Positions 4,823-7,082 of a stretch of 7,082 nucleotides of DNA are shown here, piece by piece. The position numbers and the translations under genes were made by a program. Position 1 is the stretch's first letter, and each line of letters begins with the position of its first letter. The notes under the pieces are model-generated. The model made no database searches, was not told the DNA's origin, and saw only the letters and a program-made list of their open reading frames with translations. Location of the stretch: the NCBI GenBank assembly GCA_021604925.1, contig BQJX01000137.1, forward strand, positions 1 to 7,082, read 5' to 3'. The DNA is from Gemmatimonadota bacterium. GTDB taxonomy: Bacteria > ARS69.

Positions 4823-7082
4823 CGGAGCACGGCCACTTTGGCCTGGAAGACGACGCTCCCGGAGGCCTTTTCCGTGGCCCGCACAATGTAGACGCCGGAC
4901 TCCACGACGGAACCGCTGAGGGTCTCTCCCGCCCAGATGGGCGCGCGCGCGTCCAGCTGCTCGTGCACGAGCTCCCCGGCCGCCGTGTAGATCCGGAGAT
5001 CCACGTTCGAGTCGGAGGGCAGGCCGCGGAACGCCAGCGGCAGGTCCCGGTTGGGATCCCACGGGTTGGGATACGGTTGCGCGTCGATCGCATCGGCACC
5101 GGGGGCGGCCCGCGTTCCGGACAGGTCCACTCGCGCGATCCCGCCGGTTCCGGTACCGATCCACACCACGTCCGAGTTGGCCTGGAAGTGGATCCCCGTG
5201 ACCGCTTGATCCGGCAACGGGCACCCCTCCAGCTGATCGAACCAGGTCCAGACGGACCGATCGTTCGAGATGCGAACGATGCCCGCGCTCTCGGTCCCGA
5301 GCCAGAGGTTCTCCTCCGCGTCCAGCACCGCCACGTTGTACGGGAGAGGATTGCGTCCCCCGGCCTGGGTGGCGTTCGGAACCACCTTGCTCCAGGACGC
5401 GAACATCCCGCCGCCGGGATCGATCTGACCGATGGCCAATCCCTCCTGCCCCGCCAGCCAGATCCGATCCGCGGAATCGATCTCGATGTCCTTGACCTCG
5501 CCGAGTTCGAAAATCTGATTGGCGAGATTGAACGCCACCGTGGTGTCGTCCGTGAGATCGAAGAGCGTGCCCTTCGTGTCGATCACGTACAGCTGCCCGG
5601 GGCGCTCGACAACACTACCGGTCGTGATCCAGATCCGGCCGCGCGAGTCGAACGCGAAATCGCGCAGCAGCGGAGTGGTGCTGCCGAAGATCAGGCTCCA
5701 GTCGTAGTTCTTGATGGCGAGACTCGGCGGCCGCTCGATGACGGACAGCCCGCCCGACGGATCCGCCTGCGAGTACGCGATCCAGAGATTCCCCAGCGCG
5801 TCCTCCTTGATGCTTCGGACCTGGCGCCCCTGGGTTCTTCGCGAGGGATTGGAGACCTGGTTGTGGTAGTTCTCGATCGCCCCGGTATCCGGGAAGTACC
5901 GGTTCAGTCCGCCGAACGTCTGATCCTGGGTGGACCCGAACCAGATGGTGCCGTCCACCCACTCGTGCACCTGGGTCATGTTCCCGTGCAGGATCAACGG
6001 GCGGGTGATGGAGGTCCAGTTCTCGCCGTCAAAGACCCCCACGCCGTCCCAGTTCGTGTTGAGCCGATCGTCGTCGCCCGTTCCGAAGTAGAGAATTCCC
6101 GTGGAGGCGAAGTGCAGATCCGCGATCTGCGGAGCGTGCGGGCCCAGCGACGGCGGGCACGACCACGGCTTGGACAGACTGTCCGAAACGGCAAAGCCCT
6201 GCTGGAGCGTGCCGAGTACCAGGTGCCCGGCCATGTCCACGCCGATGTCGCGCGGAACGTAGGCAGTGGTGTCGCCCAGGCAGGGGGCGCGCGGCACCCG
6301 GAATCCGAAGAGCGGCTTGGTGAGGTCGAGGACCCACACGTCGCGCACTGCGCCCACCTCGGTGATCGCGTACATCTTCGAGTCCTGCACGAAGAGGTCC
6401 AGGATGTTCTGGGTGCCGAACCCGGGAACGGTCTCCAGGACTTCCGTAGCCGGATCGTAGGTCTGGAGACCACGGCCGGTCCCGATCCACAGCACGTTCC
6501 GGCCGCTGAGGTCGTGATGCGGCGCTTCCACGATCTTCTTCACGTTGGCCGAAAGCAGGCCATCCGTCTGGGTGAGTTCCTGCCGCAGCACGACCGGGTC
6601 CTGGGTTTCGTCGCGGACCCACACGCCCTGCCCACTCGTTCCGAACCAGATATCCTGATCGCGCACGAGCACGTCCTGGCCCACTTCCAGGTCTCCGCCG
6701 AAGCGGGGCGTGTACGTGAATCCGCCGGAGCCGTCGGATTCCACCGTGATGATGACGAATCCGCCGCCCTCGGGCGCGCCGCTCGAAGAGAACTCGTCCA
6801 CGCTCACCACCACCACCCGATTCCCCCGGGAGCCCATGGCCACCACCCGGTCCGAGTGCAGTTCGTCGAAGGACGAGAGGTCGTCCAGGTGAACACCGTC
6901 CGGGTTCAGCACGGACACCCCGTCCTCGCGCGTCCCGACCCAGATGTTGCCGAACACGTCCGCCGTCATGCACGTGATCGCCGTGGAGACCAGGCCGTCC
7001 ACATCGGCGATCTTGACCTGCTGCTCCACGCCCACGCCCAGGTCCGCCCGGATGACACCGCCGATGGCCGCCACCCACGCCC
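4819..7082 (-). CDS. Two-component-regulator-propeller-like secreted protein with C-terminal FlgD/T9SS-type sorting domain (5' partial)
   Basis: The frame stays open to the right edge; a GTG at 7074-7072 is preceded in frame by Trp and Ala codons, so the true start lies outside the window. Numbering from that GTG (751 residues to the stop), W-[VIL]-G-T style blade motifs recur about every 38-58 residues, for example IWVGT near 44, IWFGT near 142, LWIGT near 196, IWFGS near 377, LWLGT near 590 and VWIGT near 637. This is the signature of Reg_prop-type beta-propeller repeats. After a short linker, residues 667-751 hold PYPNPWDP, then LRIYTAAGELV, a W-x-G near 714, SGVYIVRA near 726-733 and a final KVAVLR. 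That is the layout of FlgD-Ig-like / T9SS type A sorting domains. No kinase or DNA-binding domain follows the propellers, so it is not a hybrid two-component sensor. It is probably exported and surface-exposed; its ligand is unknown. Its stop overlaps the amidohydrolase start. Confidence 0.85.
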   Translation of the reverse strand, partial: AWVAAIGGVIRADLGVGVEQQVKIADVDGLVSTAITCMTADVFGNIWVGTREDGVSVLNPDGVHLDDLSSFDELHSDRVVAMGSRGNRVVVVSVDEFSSSGAPEGGGFVIITVESDGSGGFTYTPRFGGDLEVGQDVLVRDQDIWFGTSGQGVWVRDETQDPVVLRQELTQTDGLLSANVKKIVEAPHHDLSGRNVLWIGTGRGLQTYDPATEVLETVPGFGTQNILDLFVQDSKMYAITEVGAVRDVWVLDLTKPLFGFRVPRAPCLGDTTAYVPRDIGVDMAGHLVLGTLQQGFAVSDSLSKPWSCPPSLGPHAPQIADLHFASTGILYFGTGDDDRLNTNWDGVGVFDGENWTSITRPLILHGNMTQVHEWVDGTIWFGSTQDQTFGGLNRYFPDTGAIENYHNQVSNPSRRTQGRQVRSIKEDALGNLWIAYSQADPSGGLSVIERPPSLAIKNYDWSLIFGSTTPLLRDFAFDSRGRIWITTGSVVERPGQLYVIDTKGTLFDLTDDTTVAFNLANQIFELGEVKDIEIDSADRIWLAGQEGLAIGQIDPGGGMFASWSKVVPNATQAGGRNPLPYNVAVLDAEENLWLGTESAGIVRISNDRSVWTWFDQLEGCPLPDQAVTGIHFQANSDVVWIGTGTGGIARVDLSGTRAAPGADAIDAQPYPNPWDPNRDLPLAFRGLPSDSNVDLRIYTAAGELVHEQLDARAPIWAGETLSGSVVESGVYIVRATEKASGSVVFQAKVAVLR

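Noticed and set aside
4128..5224. Minus-strand frames crossing the propeller/amidohydrolase junction, including an N-terminal extension of the amidohydrolase to 5224
   Set aside because: The extension overlaps the sorting domain of the propeller gene out of frame and has no family similarity; the amidohydrolase first strand starts directly at ATG 4822.
6029..7078. Second minus-strand open frame (349 codons) within the propeller gene
   Set aside because: Gly/Arg/Pro-rich out-of-frame translation; the overlapping frame carries regular propeller blade motifs.
4819..7082. Possible hybrid two-component sensor because of the Reg_prop-like blades
   Set aside because: No membrane helix, histidine kinase, receiver or DNA-binding domain follows the propellers; the protein ends in a sorting-type Ig-like domain.

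Overview
The window is GC-rich, gene-dense bacterial DNA with six genes, all on the minus strand, so the transcription order runs from right to left. Every base lies in a coding sequence except a 7-base gap at 4057-4063. Four of the five gene junctions are start/stop overlaps (ATGA, TGATG, GTGA, ATGA), which points to one translationally coupled operon that enters at the right edge and leaves at the left edge. No promoter, terminator, RNA gene, mobile element or CRISPR array was seen.

Layout in transcription order: (1) 7082-4819, a large secreted-type beta-propeller protein with two-component-regulator-propeller-like blades and a C-terminal FlgD-Ig-like / type IX secretion (T9SS) sorting-type domain, cut at its N-terminus; (2) 4822-4064, a small metal-dependent amidohydrolase of the Amidohydro_2 type; (3) 4056-2917, a GT-B fold (GT4-like) glycosyltransferase with a GTG start; (4) 2917-1445, a polytopic Wzx/MVF-type polysaccharide flippase; (5) 1448-516, a family 2 GT-A glycosyltransferase with a GTG start; (6) 519-1, the N-terminal 173 residues of a membrane GT-C type glycosyltransferase, cut by the left edge.

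Genes 3-6 look like a surface-glycan assembly module. Two cytoplasmic glycosyltransferases would build a lipid-linked glycan, the flippase would move it across the inner membrane, and the GT-C enzyme would use polyprenyl-phosphate-linked donors on the outer side. The amidohydrolase may modify a sugar or small-molecule precursor, but its substrate cannot be read from the sequence. The propeller protein at the head of the visible operon carries a C-terminal domain of the type used for export, and in T9SS organisms for attachment to surface lipopolysaccharide. This raises the possibility that a surface protein and the glycan that anchors or decorates it are co-expressed.

The organism is probably a GC-rich member of the FCB superphylum or a related candidate phylum (for example the Eisenbacteria, Krumholzibacteriota, Latescibacterota or Gemmatimonadota type). 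This rests on GC-rich codon use combined with the C-terminal sorting domain and propeller style. It is an inference, not an identification.
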